64,000 bases of DNA from Pseudomonas parafulva (GCF_002021815.1 NZ_CP019952.1:403001-467000), one strand, 5' to 3'; positions 29,417 to 43,114 are shown, counted from the first letter of the stretch. The notes: generated by a model from the letters alone, not told the origin. Translations and numbers: made by a program.

Positions 29417-29995
29417 ATGTTGAAAAAGACTTTTGCCGCTCTGGCGCTCGGTACTGCTCTGTTCTCCGCTGGCCAGGCCATGGCAGCCGAGTACAAGATC
29501 GACAAGGAAGGCCAGCACGCTTTCGTGGACTGGAAGATCAGCCACCTGGGCTACAGCTTCATTCACGGTACGTTCAAGGACTTTGACGGTAACTTCACTT
29601 GGGACAGTGCCAAGCCTGAAGCCAGCAAGATCAGCGTCGACCTAAAAACCGCCAGCCTGTGGTCGAACCACGCCGAGCGTGACAAGCACATTGCCAGCGC
29701 CGACTTCCTGGACGTGAAGAAGTACCCGGATGCCAAGTTCGTATCCACCAGCGTCAAGTCCACGGGTGACAAGACCGCTGACGTGACCGGTGACCTGACC
29801 CTGCACGGCGTGACCAAGCCGGTGACGTTCAAGGCTACCTTCAATGGTGAGGGCAAGGACCCGTGGGGCGGTGAGCGCGCTGGCTTCAACGCCACCACCA
29901 CCTTGAACCTGAACGACTTCGGCATCAAAGGCCCAGGTCCAACCTCGCAAACGCTGGATCTGGACATCAGCGTCGAGGGCGTGAAGCAGAAGTAA
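29417..29995 (+). CDS. YceI-family periplasmic lipid-binding protein
   Basis: 192 residues. Sec signal peptide (about 1-23, ending QAMA-A), then the YceI lipocalin-like barrel that binds polyisoprenoids ([20 protein letters not shown]..., [11 protein letters not shown], and a final LDLDISVEG strand). The ATG follows a strong AGGAAGG site. Probably cotranscribed with the cytochrome b561 gene. YceI family members respond to pH or osmotic stress in other bacteria; the ligand here is not known. Confidence 0.93.
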   Translation: MLKKTFAALALGTALFSAGQAMAAEYKIDKEGQHAFVDWKISHLGYSFIHGTFKDFDGNFTWDSAKPEASKISVDLKTASLWSNHAERDKHIASADFLDVKKYPDAKFVSTSVKSTGDKTADVTGDLTLHGVTKPVTFKATFNGEGKDPWGGERAGFNATTTLNLNDFGIKGPGPTSQTLDLDISVEGVKQK

Positions 29996-30013
29996 TAAAC
30001 GCCAGCCGAATGA

Positions 30014-30041
30014 AAAACGGGGCCGCTAGCGGCCCCGTTTT
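30014..30041. terminator. Bidirectional rho-independent terminator between yceI and rhlE
   Basis: A 28-base perfect palindrome: AAAACGGGGCCGCT and its complement, flanked by A and T runs on both sides, so it can stop transcription from yceI (+) and from the convergent helicase gene (-). Confidence 0.9.
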
Positions 30042-30044
30042 CGT

Positions 30045-31925
30045 TTACGACCCCTTGCGGGTCAGCAGTGCCGGGCGTTCGCCCCGCGGACGGCTTGGCA
30101 GATCGTCCAGTTGCTCGGGAGTCGGATAACGGTCCAGCTTGGATTCCTTGCGGATGATCACAGGCTGATGCTGGGGCTGGCGCGTGTTACCCACGGCCGG
30201 TTCCAGGCGGGCGGCGGCGTCACGCGGTGGACGACCACCACGTGCGCCGCCGTCACGGCGGGCAGCGCCGCCATTATTGCCGCGAGGCGGGCGTTTTTCG
30301 CCACCGCCAGTACGGGGTTGACCGTTGTTGCGGCCTTGACCACCGGCATTGGTACGCGGCGTACCCCCTTGCGGTTGACCGCCATTACCGGCTGGACGAC
30401 GGTTGCGGCCCTGTGCCTTGCCATTCTGGTAGGGGCTTACGTAGTCGGCACGGTTACCGAAGTTGTCTACATCGTCATCCAGAAACTCTTCCGGGTCGCG
30501 GTTGGGCTGCATGACCGGAGGGGTAGCGTTACTGGCCTGTTGCTGACGAGGCTTTTTGTCACGTGGCTTGCGCGGCTGTTGCTGCCTGTCGCCGGCCTTT
30601 TCCTTGTCAGCGGGTTTGTCCGCAGCCTGCTGGCGGGTCTTGCCCTTGTCCTTGCCCTTGTCCTTGCGGCCACCGTTGGCGTCTTTGCCACCCTCGCCAC
30701 GGGCCTGCTGACCACGACCGCCGCGGCCATTGGTTTGCTGGCGTTCGCGTACTTCGGGCTTCTCGGCCTCGACCTGGCTGGCATCGAAGCCCATCAGGTC
30801 GCCGTCCGCGATTTTCTGACGGGTCACGCGCTCGATGCTCTTGAGCAGTTTTTCCTCGTCAGGTGCCACCAGGGAGATGGCCTCGCCCGAGCGACCGGCG
30901 CGGCCAGTACGGCCAATGCGGTGCACGTAGTCTTCTTCGACGTTGGGCAGCTCGAAGTTGACGACGTGGGGCAGTTGGTCGATGTCCAGCCCGCGAGCGG
31001 CGATGTCGGTGGCGACCAGAACGCGAATGTTGTTGGCCTTGAAATCAGCCAGGGCCTTGGTGCGCGCGTTCTGGCTCTTGTTGCCGTGGATGGCGGCGGC
31101 AGTCAGGCCGTGCTTTTCCAGATACTCGGCCAGGCGGTTGGCGCCGTGCTTGGTGCGGGTGAAGACCAGCACTTGCTCCCACGCACCCAGGGTGATCAGG
31201 TGCGCCAACAGAGCACGCTTGTGGCTGGCCGGCAGGCGGTAGACACGCTGCTCGATGCGCTCGACGGTGGTGTTGGGCGGGGTGACCTCGATGCGCTCCG
31301 GGTTGTGCAGGAGCTTGTCGGCAAGGTCGGTGATGTCTTTGGAGAACGTGGCCGAGAACAGCAGGTTCTGGCGTTTGGCCGGCAGGCGGGCCAGCACTTT
31401 CTTGACGTCGTGGATGAAGCCCATGTCGAGCATGCGGTCAGCTTCATCCAGGACCAGAATTTCTACATGGGCCAGGTCAACCTTGCCTTGACCGGCCAGA
31501 TCGAGCAGGCGGCCAGGGCAGGCAACCAGGACGTCGACGCCCTTGGCAATGGCCTGCACCTGCGGGTTCATGCCGACGCCGCCGAAGACGCACGCACTGA
31601 CCAGCGGCAGGTCGCGGGCGTACAGCTTGAAGCTGTCGTGCACCTGGGCTGCGAGTTCGCGGGTCGGGGTCAGTACCAGGACGCGTGGCTGGCGTGGGCC
31701 ATGGCGCTGGGATTTGTCAGGGTGACCGGCCGGGAACAGACGTTCGAGAATCGGCAGGGCGAAGCCGCCGGTCTTACCGGTACCGGTTTGTGCGGCGACC
31801 ATCAGGTCGCGGCCTTGCAACACGGCGGGAATTGCCCGCTGTTGCACGGGGGTCGGCTGGGTATAGCCCGCGGCTTCAATGGCGCGGACAAGAGCCTCGG
31901 AGAGACCGAGGGAAGCAAAGGACAT
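30045..31925 (-). CDS. rhlE: RhlE-type DEAD-box RNA helicase with long disordered tail
   Basis: 626-residue ATP-dependent RNA helicase. Core motifs: Q motif (YTQPTPVQQ), [22 protein letters not shown] and [13 protein letters not shown], complete by about residue 400. Beyond that lies a roughly 225-residue Gly/Arg/Gln/Lys-rich disordered region with RGG-like segments, typical of the larger pseudomonad RhlE paralogues that act in RNA decay and ribosome assembly in the cold. The start is the ATG giving [15 protein letters not shown]. It stands alone, with about 220 bp of upstream leader, possibly a cold-regulated 5' region. Confidence 0.92.
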   Translation of the reverse strand: MSFASLGLSEALVRAIEAAGYTQPTPVQQRAIPAVLQGRDLMVAAQTGTGKTGGFALPILERLFPAGHPDKSQRHGPRQPRVLVLTPTRELAAQVHDSFKLYARDLPLVSACVFGGVGMNPQVQAIAKGVDVLVACPGRLLDLAGQGKVDLAHVEILVLDEADRMLDMGFIHDVKKVLARLPAKRQNLLFSATFSKDITDLADKLLHNPERIEVTPPNTTVERIEQRVYRLPASHKRALLAHLITLGAWEQVLVFTRTKHGANRLAEYLEKHGLTAAAIHGNKSQNARTKALADFKANNIRVLVATDIAARGLDIDQLPHVVNFELPNVEEDYVHRIGRTGRAGRSGEAISLVAPDEEKLLKSIERVTRQKIADGDLMGFDASQVEAEKPEVRERQQTNGRGGRGQQARGEGGKDANGGRKDKGKDKGKTRQQAADKPADKEKAGDRQQQPRKPRDKKPRQQQASNATPPVMQPNRDPEEFLDDDVDNFGNRADYVSPYQNGKAQGRNRRPAGNGGQPQGGTPRTNAGGQGRNNGQPRTGGGEKRPPRGNNGGAARRDGGARGGRPPRDAAARLEPAVGNTRQPQHQPVIIRKESKLDRYPTPEQLDDLPSRPRGERPALLTRKGS

Positions 31926-32143
31926 GGGCAATCCTGTTCTCGTGTGGGCTGGGCCCGTAGGGATGTTCTGCCTGGCGCGACTGGCATCGGCAAGATGCGA
32001 TCGCGTCCGGTCCAGCTGGGCGTTCACTGCACATCCGGGAAACGGAGGGCTGACGCCTGAGTGCGTCGATGCCGATCGGGATGCCTGTTGCGAGGCCGAG
32101 CGTCCGGGCGTGAGCCGGGCGGGAAGGCCCGAGTATAACAGAG

Positions 32144-32932
32144 CTAGCGCGCTGTGCTGCTTTCCTGCTGCTCAACGGCGTTCGCAACGGTCTCAGGGTC
32201 GTGTGTGTAATGGTCCATGATGGCCGCATAGGCCGGTTCCTGCTTGAAGCGTCGCAGTTCCTCGGCAAAGGCCTGGGCCAGTGCCTCGCGCCCGGGCTTG
32301 CGGGCCAGGCCCAGGTATTGGGGCTGACGACTGACGACAAGCGGCAAGGCCTCGATCTGTTGCTCCAGGCCCATGAGCCGGATGACATGCAGGCCGACCC
32401 TACGGTCGGTGATCGCTAGGTCTATGCGCCCCAGCGCCAGCTTGCCGAAGTTCGCTTCATGGGTCGGCGCCGCTTCGCGCTTGAAGAACTCAGCCTCATT
32501 GAAAGCCGCACTGTAGTTGTAGCCTGGCGAGGTGCCGACGGTCAGGCCGGCCAGCTCATCCAGGCTCGAAACCTCATGCCGGCGTGCCTTGGTCTGGAAC
32601 AGGATCAACTCGGCCGTGGACATGGGTTCTGGGACATACAGCAAATAAGGATGGCGGGACTCGACCTGGAAGACATCCATGATGCCGTCGGCCTGCCCTT
32701 GCTCGATCATCGCCAGGCAACGTTTGAAGGGCATGAATTGCCATTGGACCTCGTACCCCAGGCGACGCAGCACCTCGGTCGTGACCTCGTAGTCGATGCC
32801 TCGCGGCTGACCGTTTTGCTCGTAGACATAGGGTGCCCAGTCATCGCTTACCAGGCGCAAGCGCTCGCCCAGCGCGAACGGGCTGAGGCAAAAGAGCAGC
32901 AGGATCCAGATCAGACGGGCGGAGATTGGCAT
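32144..32932 (-). CDS. Periplasmic amino-acid-type solute-binding protein (orphan)
   Basis: 262 residues. Signal peptide about 1-22 (ends FALG), then a bacterial extracellular solute-binding family 3 domain ([23 protein letters not shown]...; [34 protein letters not shown]). No permease or ATPase gene lies nearby, so it may feed a distant ABC transporter or act as a sensor-type binding protein. It is related in layout to the protein at 55155-55892. The ligand is unknown. Confidence 0.82.
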   Translation of the reverse strand: MPISARLIWILLLFCLSPFALGERLRLVSDDWAPYVYEQNGQPRGIDYEVTTEVLRRLGYEVQWQFMPFKRCLAMIEQGQADGIMDVFQVESRHPYLLYVPEPMSTAELILFQTKARRHEVSSLDELAGLTVGTSPGYNYSAAFNEAEFFKREAAPTHEANFGKLALGRIDLAITDRRVGLHVIRLMGLEQQIEALPLVVSRQPQYLGLARKPGREALAQAFAEELRRFKQEPAYAAIMDHYTHDPETVANAVEQQESSTAR

Positions 32933-33065
32933 GCCCGGAGATTACGCGCTCGGCCAGGTCAAGACCAGTGCCGGATTGGGTGGAGCAGCGCGCCGCAGGT
33001 GGGGCCTGCGACACGTGCGAATGAACCAGGCGCCGGTCAGAAACCAGCACGTGGTCCATCAGGCT

Positions 33066-33911
33066 TCAACGAGAGGGTTGGAGGTTGTTCCAGATCGCCA
33101 TGCTCGGTTCTGCCTGGTTCAAGGTATAGAAGTGCAGGCTCGGTGCGCCGCCTTGCAGCAGCTCCTCGCACATGCGGGTGATGACTTCTTCCCCGAAGGC
33201 CTGGATGCTGGCCGTATCGTCCGCATAGGCTTCGAGCTGTTTGCGAATCCAGCGTGGAATTTCGGCGCCACAGGCGTCGGAAAAACGCGCCAGCTTGCTG
33301 TAGTTGGTGATCGGCATGATGCCGGGCACCACTGGAATGTCCACGCCCAGCTTCTGGGCCCGCTCGACGAAGTAGAAGTAGCTGTCGGCGTTGAAGAAGT
33401 ACTGGGTGATGGCGCTGTCGGCACCGGCCTTGACCTTGTGCGCGAAATTGGCCAGGTCGGCTTCGAAGTTGCGTGCCTGCGGGTGCATCTCGGGGTAGGC
33501 GGCGACTTCGAGGTGGAAGTGGTCACCCGTTTCCTGACGGATGAACTCGACCAGGTCGCTGGCATAACGCATCTCGCCACTGGCCATGCCCATGCCCGAA
33601 GGCAAGTCACCGCGCAGTGCGACGATGCGCTTGATGCCGACTTGCTTGTACTCGGCCAGCAGCGCGCGCAACTCGGCCTTGGTATCGCCCACGCACGAGA
33701 GGTGGGGCGCAGCCGGCACCTGCACCTGGCTCTCCAGTTGCAACACGGTGTTGAGCGTGCGGTCGCGGGTGGAACCACCAGCGCCATAGGTGCAGGAGAA
33801 GAAATCAGGGTTGCAGGCGGCCAACTGGCGCGCCACGCCCATCAGCTTTTCATGACCTGCGTCGGTTTTGGTCGGGAAGAACTCGAAACTGTAGCGGCGT
33901 TCCTGTGACAT
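33066..33911 (-). CDS. metF: MetF, 5,10-methylenetetrahydrofolate reductase
   Basis: FAD enzyme that makes methyl-THF for methionine synthesis. 281 residues starting MSQERRYSFEFFPTKTDAG. The N-terminal SFEFFPTK Glu, the YGAGGSTRD loop, CVGDTK, the ALRGDLP segment and a later AQYFFN-like stretch (ITQYFFNAD) are typical. It follows ahcY on the same strand, separated by about 160 bp with a hairpin, as is common in pseudomonads. Confidence 0.96.
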   Translation of the reverse strand: MSQERRYSFEFFPTKTDAGHEKLMGVARQLAACNPDFFSCTYGAGGSTRDRTLNTVLQLESQVQVPAAPHLSCVGDTKAELRALLAEYKQVGIKRIVALRGDLPSGMGMASGEMRYASDLVEFIRQETGDHFHLEVAAYPEMHPQARNFEADLANFAHKVKAGADSAITQYFFNADSYFYFVERAQKLGVDIPVVPGIMPITNYSKLARFSDACGAEIPRWIRKQLEAYADDTASIQAFGEEVITRMCEELLQGGAPSLHFYTLNQAEPSMAIWNNLQPSR

Positions 33912-33959
33912 CACTCGTTCCTCTAACAGCAAGCCCAAAGCTGCAAGCTGCAAGTAGAA

Positions 33960-33985
33960 GCCAGGTCGGTGATGGCCGACCTGGC
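33960..33985 (-). other. Hairpin in the ahcY-metF gap
   Basis: GCCAGGTCGG / CCGACCTGGC, a perfect 10-bp stem with a 6-base loop between ahcY and metF. There is no T-run on the transcribed strand, so an attenuating or RNA-processing stem is as likely as a terminator. Confidence 0.5.
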
Positions 33986-34070
33986 CTGGCATCGTTCACG
34001 TTTCTTTCAGGCGTGTACTCCAAGCGGCAATGCCACGGTCTGGCACTGCCTGGCGCTTGAAGTGTGCCAA

Positions 34071-36177
<2,107 letters not shown>

Positions 36178-36183
36178 CGGTCT

Positions 36184-36204
36184 GGGGCTGCTGGGTGCAG
36201 CCCC
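36184..36204. terminator. Terminator between the thioesterase and the antiporter gene
   Basis: Stem GGGGCTGC / GCAGCCCC with a 5-base loop, followed on the plus strand by a pyrimidine run (GCTTCTTTC). It lies between two converging genes. Confidence 0.7.
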
Positions 36205-36211
36205 GCTTCTT

Positions 36212-37447
36212 TCAGGGTTGTGCGCTGACCCTGCGCACCACCTTGCCGATGCTCAGGCCCTGGACCAGGATCGAGGACAGCACCACGATGTAGGTGATCG
36301 ACAGCAGCAGGTCACGCTCTTCACCCAATGGCAACGACAGCGCCAGGGCTACCGATACCCCACCCCGCAGGCCACCCCAGGTCAGCACCCGCACCGTGCC
36401 CTTGGGCACCGCACGCCAACGCCGCAGCAACACGATGGCCGGCGCCACGGTCAGCAGGCGCGACAGCAGCACGGCCAGCGCCAGTACACTGCCGGCGGCC
36501 ATGTGCAGCCAGTTGAACGGTAGCAACAGCAGTTCGAGGCCGATCAACGCGAACAGCAGCGCGTTGAGCATGTCGTCGATCAACTCCCAGAAACCGTCCA
36601 TGTAGCGACGGGTCATGTCGTTCATCGCCAGGTTGCGGCCTAGGTTGCCGATGATCAGGCCCGCCACCACCATCGCGATGGGGGCCGAGACGTGCAGCTC
36701 GTAGCACATCGCCGAGCCACCGATCACCAGTGCCAGGGTCAGCATGACCTCGACCTGATACTGCTCCACGCTCTTGATCATGCGGTAGGTGGCGTAGCCG
36801 ATCACACCGCCGAACAGCACACCGCCGATGGCTTCGCGAGCGAACAGCAGCGCGGTGTCGGCGATGCTCGGGGTTTCACCGAGCTGGATGATGCCCAGCA
36901 GCACGGTGAAGACCACAACGGCAGTACCGTCGTTGAACAGCGACTCGCCGACGATGGTGGTCTTCAGGGGTTTTGGAGCGTTGGCCGTACGCAGGGCGCC
37001 CAACACTGCAATCGGGTCGGTCGGGGAGATAAGCGCGCCGAACAGCAGGCAGTAGATCAGCGGCACCTGCCAGCCGAACATCGCGAACACCCAGTGCGAC
37101 AGGTAGCCGATGACCACGGTGGCGATCAGCACGCCCACGGTGGCCAGCAGGCCGATGGGCCAGCGGTAGCTGCGCAGGTCGGACAAGTTCACGTGCAAGG
37201 CACCGGCGAACAGCAGGAACGCCAGCATCCAGTGCATCAGCAGGTCATTGAAGTCGATCTGGTTCATCAGGGCTTCGACGCGGGCTTCCAGGCCCGGAAA
37301 GCCGATCAGGCTCAATGCCTGCAGCATGAGCGAAAACAGCAAGGCCGTGACCATCACGCCGATCGCAGGGGGCAGGCCGATGAATCGATAGTTCACATAC
37401 GTGAGCAGGGTGGTGAGGCAGATAAACGCGGCAACTAATTCAAGCAT
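36212..37447 (-). CDS. CPA1-type Na+/H+ antiporter (NhaP-like)
   Basis: 411-residue inner-membrane antiporter with about 12 predicted spans, starting MLELVAAFICLTTLLTYV. Ion-pathway landmarks: LISPTDPIAVLGAL, GESLFNDGTAVVVF (the ND motif of CPA1 exchangers) and the LTWGGLRGGVSVALALSLP segment near the C-terminus. It probably exchanges Na+ or K+ for H+. The ATG with AGGA upstream is preferred to a TTG nine codons earlier. It has no long cytoplasmic tail. Confidence 0.9.
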   Translation of the reverse strand: MLELVAAFICLTTLLTYVNYRFIGLPPAIGVMVTALLFSLMLQALSLIGFPGLEARVEALMNQIDFNDLLMHWMLAFLLFAGALHVNLSDLRSYRWPIGLLATVGVLIATVVIGYLSHWVFAMFGWQVPLIYCLLFGALISPTDPIAVLGALRTANAPKPLKTTIVGESLFNDGTAVVVFTVLLGIIQLGETPSIADTALLFAREAIGGVLFGGVIGYATYRMIKSVEQYQVEVMLTLALVIGGSAMCYELHVSAPIAMVVAGLIIGNLGRNLAMNDMTRRYMDGFWELIDDMLNALLFALIGLELLLLPFNWLHMAAGSVLALAVLLSRLLTVAPAIVLLRRWRAVPKGTVRVLTWGGLRGGVSVALALSLPLGEERDLLLSITYIVVLSSILVQGLSIGKVVRRVSAQP

Positions 37448-37626
37448 CCCGATTCCTGTAACAGTGGCTTCCAAGTCGTCACCCGAATGACTCGGGCAGC
37501 TCTTTGATGACCTGACGAGGGGTTCGGGGCACAGGGTTTGACCGAATTTGCCGTAAACGTTCCCGTTCGAGCCCTGCTAAAGGCGGTGGGCGGGCTGCAA
37601 CACAGGGACGCAAGGCCGCCTTGTGA

Positions 37627-37657
37627 TTGACGCGTTCACCTGGCCAGGGCTTATAGT
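37627..37657 (+). promoter_or_regulatory. Possible sigma-70 promoter of the DMT exporter gene
   Basis: TTGACG (37627-37632) and TATAGT (37652-37657) separated by 19 bases, slightly long, about 33 bases before the GTG start. The rest of the 242-base gap 37448-37689 shows no other feature to me. Confidence 0.4.
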
Positions 37658-37689
37658 CTGCGTCCGGTAACCCATTGAGGACCCACCGC

Positions 37690-38523
37690 GTGTTGGCCAC
37701 GTCTCTGGTGCTGATCGCTGCCTTGCTTCATGCCACCTGGAACACCTTGATCAAATTCAGCGGCGAGCGCCTGCTGGTCATTGCGAGCATGGACACGGTG
37801 GCCCTGGCGCTGGTGGTGCCTGCGGTGGCCTTCGTGGACATCCCGCCTGCCGGTATCTGGCCCTGGTTGCTGGCTTCGGCGTTTGCCGAGCAGCTGTATC
37901 GCTGGCTGCTGATCAAGGCTTACCGCGTGGGTGATTTGGGCCTGGTCTATCCGCTGATGCGTGGGCTGTCGCCCCTGGTCGTGCTGGCGCTAACCCTGGT
38001 GTTCGCCGGAGAACCTCTGAGCCAGCAACAAATCATCGGCATTCTGCTGATTCCCTGTGGCATGGCCTGCCTGTTGTGGCAGGGCGGTGGCGGGGGCCGG
38101 CTGCCCTGGTCGATGTTGCCGGTAGTGGCCCTGATCGGGCTGTGCATCGGGTGCTATACCTGGTTTGACGGTCAGGCCGTGCGCGAGTGGGGCAAGCCCT
38201 GGGACTACCTGGTGTGGCTGACGTTGCTCAGCGCCTGGCAATTCCCCGCGCTGGCCGTGGTGGCGCGCCGGGCCCCGTTCGTGCTGTTCTGGAAAACCCA
38301 GTGGCGGCTGGGCCTGGCCGTTGGGCTGTGCGTGCTGTTCAGTTATGCCCTGGTGCTCTGGGCGATGCACCTGGGGTCGGTGGCCGAGGCAGCGGCGCTG
38401 CGCGAGCTGAGCGTGATCCTGGTGGTGTTGCTGGGGATGCGCTACCTCAAAGAACCTTTCGGCGGGCCAAGACTCCTAGCTTGCGGGCTGGTACTGGCAG
38501 GTATGCTGGTAATGAAGCTCTGA
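37690..38523 (+). CDS. EamA/DMT-superfamily transporter
   Basis: 277-residue inner-membrane protein with about ten hydrophobic segments and two EamA-like halves (LIAALLHATWNTLIKFSGE near the start; the YLKEPFGGPRLLACGLVLAG end is typical). Such proteins export metabolites or amino acids; the substrate is unknown. The start is taken as a GTG with AGGA upstream; a TTG five codons earlier is possible. The MAPEG gene follows 27 bp later and is probably cotranscribed. Confidence 0.85.
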   Translation: MLATSLVLIAALLHATWNTLIKFSGERLLVIASMDTVALALVVPAVAFVDIPPAGIWPWLLASAFAEQLYRWLLIKAYRVGDLGLVYPLMRGLSPLVVLALTLVFAGEPLSQQQIIGILLIPCGMACLLWQGGGGGRLPWSMLPVVALIGLCIGCYTWFDGQAVREWGKPWDYLVWLTLLSAWQFPALAVVARRAPFVLFWKTQWRLGLAVGLCVLFSYALVLWAMHLGSVAEAAALRELSVILVVLLGMRYLKEPFGGPRLLACGLVLAGMLVMKL

Positions 38524-38550
38524 CCGACTGACGAACGAGGAACCCTGTCC

Positions 38551-38937
38551 ATGACCGTTGCCCTGTGGTGCATCCTGATCGCAATGATCCTGCCGCCGCT
38601 TTGTGCGCTGATCGCCAAGCTGGCGAGCGGCCGGTTCGGCTTGAAGCACAACCATGACCCGCGCGCCTTCCTCGATACCCTGTCCGGGCTGCCGCGCCGC
38701 GCGCACTCAGCCCAGCAGAACGGGTACGAAGCCTTTCCGGCATTCGCCGCCGCCGTGCTGGTGGCAGACATCGTCGGCAATGCCGAACAGGTGACCCAGG
38801 ATGTGCTGGGGGTGATGTACATCACCAGCCGACTGCTTTACATCATCTGCTACCTCGCCGACTGGGCGGTACTGCGCTCGTTGGTCTGGTTCGCCGGCCT
38901 TGCGATCATCGTGGCGTTCTTCGTGGTCTCGGCCTGA
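38551..38937 (+). CDS. MAPEG-family membrane protein
   Basis: 128-residue protein with four predicted spans (IAMILPPLCALIAKL, AAAVLVADIVG, YITSRLLYIICYLADW, and a C-terminal WFAGLAIIVAFFVVS). The family includes eicosanoid and glutathione-metabolising enzymes; the bacterial members are mostly uncharacterised. It has the FPAFAAAVL and RLLYIICYL segments usual for short bacterial MAPEG proteins. Follows the DMT exporter. Confidence 0.85.
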   Translation: MTVALWCILIAMILPPLCALIAKLASGRFGLKHNHDPRAFLDTLSGLPRRAHSAQQNGYEAFPAFAAAVLVADIVGNAEQVTQDVLGVMYITSRLLYIICYLADWAVLRSLVWFAGLAIIVAFFVVSA

Positions 38938-38964
38938 CCCCATCGCCCGATGCCAAGGCCCTGG

Positions 38965-40116
38965 TCACGGGACCTTGGGCACCTCAGGCAGCGGTTGGCC
39001 CTTGGGCCACAGCATCCAGATCTGGCCCTGCTGCTTCATGTTCCCGGCCAGGTCTCCGGCTGCCTGGCCGGTCCCCCAGAACAGGTCGGCGCGCACCTCG
39101 CCTGCAATGGCGCCTCCGGTGTCCTGGGCTGCGACCGGGCGCACGACGGGGCTGCCGTCCGGGCGTGTGGTCGATAGCCACAGCAGACTGCCAAGCGGGA
39201 TGACTTTGCGGTCAATGGCCACACTGTAGCCCGCCGTCAGCGGAACGTTGAGCGAACCACGTGGCCCCTCGTTGCTGTCGGGGCGTGGGCTGAAGAACAC
39301 GTAGCTGGGGTTGCTGGCCAGCAATTCAGGCACCCGTGAAGGGTTGGCCTGGGCCCACGCATGAATGGCGCCCATGCTCACGTCTTCTTTTTTCAGCTGC
39401 CCTTGCTCGACCAACCAGCGGCCAATGGGACGATACGGATGACCGTTCTGGTCGGCGTAACCCAGGCGCAGCTGGCGCCCGCCCTCCAGTTGAACACGGC
39501 CAGAGCCCTGGATTTGCAGGAACTGCAAGTCCATCGGGTCGGTCAGCCAGGCCAGTACCGGTGCCTTGGCGCCGTTGCGGTTGATCACCTCTGCGGTGTC
39601 GTAGGGCTTGAGCACGCGCCCTTCGAGGCGACCGCGCAGGCGCTTGCCCTTGAGTTCCGGGTACACGCTGGCCAGGTCCACCGTGATCATGTCTTCGGGA
39701 GGGCCGTAGACCGCCACATGATAGGTGGCAGATGGGGTCAGGCTGCCGGGGTAGACAGGCTCGTAATAGCCGGTGATCAAGCCGTTGGCACTGTTGTCGG
39801 CCGAACGCAGGCCGTAGACCTCGAGGTTCTGCTCGAGAAAGGTGCGCACCTGTGCAGCGCTTGCCGGCTGGCTCCCGGCGGCTTCACAGGTGGCGGCCCA
39901 GACCGGGTCGCGCGTGAGTTTTTCGCAGCCGCTGCGCCAGGCATAGAAACCGGCGAGCATGTCTTCGTCGCTGACCGTGGGCAGGTCTTTCCAGGCAACA
40001 GGCGCGTAGGTCGCGATGGCGTGGGGCTCGGGCTTTGTCGTCTGGTCGTTGTCGCAGCCGGCCAGCAACGCCATTAGCGGGAATGACCAGGCCAGGTGGC
40101 GCAAGGCATGCTTCAT
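38965..40116 (-). CDS. mltA: MltA, membrane-bound lytic murein transglycosylase A
   Basis: 383-residue outer-membrane lipoprotein that cleaves peptidoglycan glycan strands with 1,6-anhydro ring formation. Signal and lipobox: MKHALRHLAWSFPLMALLAGC, with the lipidated Cys at residue 21. The MltA domain includes GYYEPVYPGS and the C-terminal 3D domain with the catalytic Asp in QDTGGAIAGEVRADLFWG. The ATG 12 codons inside the longer frame is chosen because the signal starts there. Divergent from the cytochrome c'-like gene. Confidence 0.95.
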   Translation of the reverse strand: MKHALRHLAWSFPLMALLAGCDNDQTTKPEPHAIATYAPVAWKDLPTVSDEDMLAGFYAWRSGCEKLTRDPVWAATCEAAGSQPASAAQVRTFLEQNLEVYGLRSADNSANGLITGYYEPVYPGSLTPSATYHVAVYGPPEDMITVDLASVYPELKGKRLRGRLEGRVLKPYDTAEVINRNGAKAPVLAWLTDPMDLQFLQIQGSGRVQLEGGRQLRLGYADQNGHPYRPIGRWLVEQGQLKKEDVSMGAIHAWAQANPSRVPELLASNPSYVFFSPRPDSNEGPRGSLNVPLTAGYSVAIDRKVIPLGSLLWLSTTRPDGSPVVRPVAAQDTGGAIAGEVRADLFWGTGQAAGDLAGNMKQQGQIWMLWPKGQPLPEVPKVP

Positions 40117-40234
40117 CGTTGTATTCCTGTCATGGACGAACACGCGGTTCACCCCTGTTTTTTATGTGGCTATTGGTCTTTCGCCTTTTGCCAGCGATAC
40201 TGCCGGCCCTTTTTACCAGGCATGGGTAGGCGAG

Positions 40235-40693
40235 ATGTTTAAGCGGTTGGGCGTTGTGGTGCTTGCAGTATTGACCTTGGGCAGTGGCCTGACGGGGTGC
40301 GGGGGCGTTGACCCCGACTCGCCGCTGGGTAAGCGCAAGGCCATCTTCAAGGACATGCTCACGACAAGCGAGGACCTGGGCGGCATGTTGCGTGGTCGAC
40401 TGCCGTTCGACGCCGGCCGCTTCGCCCAAGGGGCGCAGACACTGGATACGCTGTCTCACCAACCCTGGCAGCACTTTACGCAGGTGCGTGAAGGCGACAG
40501 CAGCGCAGCCCGCCCTGAGGTGTGGCAACGGCAGGCGCGCTTTCAGGACCTGGCCCGGCAATTGGAGGCAGCCACTGGCGAGCTCGTACAAGCGACGCGC
40601 CAGCCATCGCTGGACGCTGCGCAATTGAAGGCGCCCATGGACAAAGTCGAAGGCGCATGCCGAGCGTGCCATAGCGAATTTCGTAACCATTGA
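40235..40693 (+). CDS. Cytochrome c'-like haem lipoprotein
   Basis: 152 residues. Signal with lipobox (LGSGLTGC, Cys at about residue 22), then a mainly helical domain that ends in CRACHSEFRNH, a CxxCH haem site close to the C-terminus as in class II cytochromes c'. It probably binds one haem c in the periplasm; cytochrome c' proteins bind NO or transfer electrons. The partner is unknown. The start is the ATG after GTAGGCGAG. Confidence 0.82.
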   Translation: MFKRLGVVVLAVLTLGSGLTGCGGVDPDSPLGKRKAIFKDMLTTSEDLGGMLRGRLPFDAGRFAQGAQTLDTLSHQPWQHFTQVREGDSSAARPEVWQRQARFQDLARQLEAATGELVQATRQPSLDAAQLKAPMDKVEGACRACHSEFRNH

Positions 40694-40742
40694 ATGGCGA
40701 GGCGGGCGGCGGCTGGCCCGTGCGCCGCCTCAGGCGCTGGCC

Positions 40743-41135
40743 TCAGCGGTCAAGGTCGTCTACCGCGTCCTGCAGTTCCTTGCGGGACTCGGCGAGCTTG
40801 TCCTTGCGCTTGTTGATCTTTTCGGCATCGCCCTTCTTCTCGGCCTTTTTCAGGTCTTTCTCTCGCTGGGCCACCTCATGGCGCGCATCGAGCACCTTCT
40901 GCTCACGCTCCTTGCGTAGGCTGGCGTCAGTGCAGTTGGCTACGCCACGCAAGGCTTCTTCCAGCCCGGCCGCCTGAGCGGCATTGCCATGCTCACGGGC
41001 GATTTTGAGCTGGTTCTCGATCGCGCTGCGCTTGGCGCCGCAACCTGTCAGGCCGGCATCGGGCGCGGCTGCTTGTACAGTGCCTGCGCCCAGGCCCAAG
41101 GCCGCGAGCAGAAAAAGGGGGGAAAAGCGTTTCAT
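40743..41135 (-). CDS. DUF1090 periplasmic protein (YqjC-like)
   Basis: 130 residues. Signal peptide about 1-23 (ends VQA-A), two cysteines (in LTGCGAK and VANCTD), then a highly charged helical region (KEREQKVLDARHEVAQREKDLKKAEKK) predicted to be coiled coil. DUF1090 proteins are periplasmic with no settled function. Convergent with the cytochrome c'-like gene. Confidence 0.85.
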   Translation of the reverse strand: MKRFSPLFLLAALGLGAGTVQAAAPDAGLTGCGAKRSAIENQLKIAREHGNAAQAAGLEEALRGVANCTDASLRKEREQKVLDARHEVAQREKDLKKAEKKGDAEKINKRKDKLAESRKELQDAVDDLDR

Positions 41136-41273
41136 GAAAAGCCTCCTGGACGGGGCAGGGCAACGAGAAAAATTCTGGATGGAAATCCTGCCTTGGTTTT
41201 GGCTATTTAGAAACCCTTGATAAAGCTGGGCCGCTAAATCTCCGGCTTTTCCTACAGTTTTTTTGGTAAATAA

Positions 41274-43007
<1,734 letters not shown>

Positions 43008-43063
43008 CTATGGGTTTTTCACGGTGTTCGCCTCGGGCGGTTTGTCAGGCGATATGTCACAAA

Positions 43064-43095
43064 AAAGCCCCTGCCGATTGCTCGGCAGGGGCTTT
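43064..43095 (-). terminator. Rho-independent terminator of metK
   Basis: AAAGCCCCTGCCG / CGGCAGGGGCTTT, a 13-bp stem with a 6-base loop, followed on the minus strand by a T-run, about 20 bases after the metK stop. Confidence 0.93.
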
Positions 43096-43114
43096 CGCTC
43101 AGCGCTGTAGGAAA

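Noticed and set aside
30111..32060. Long plus-strand open frame (649 codons) opposite rhlE
   Set aside because: The translation is hydrophobic and repetitive because it mirrors the Gly/Arg-rich helicase tail; not a membrane protein gene.
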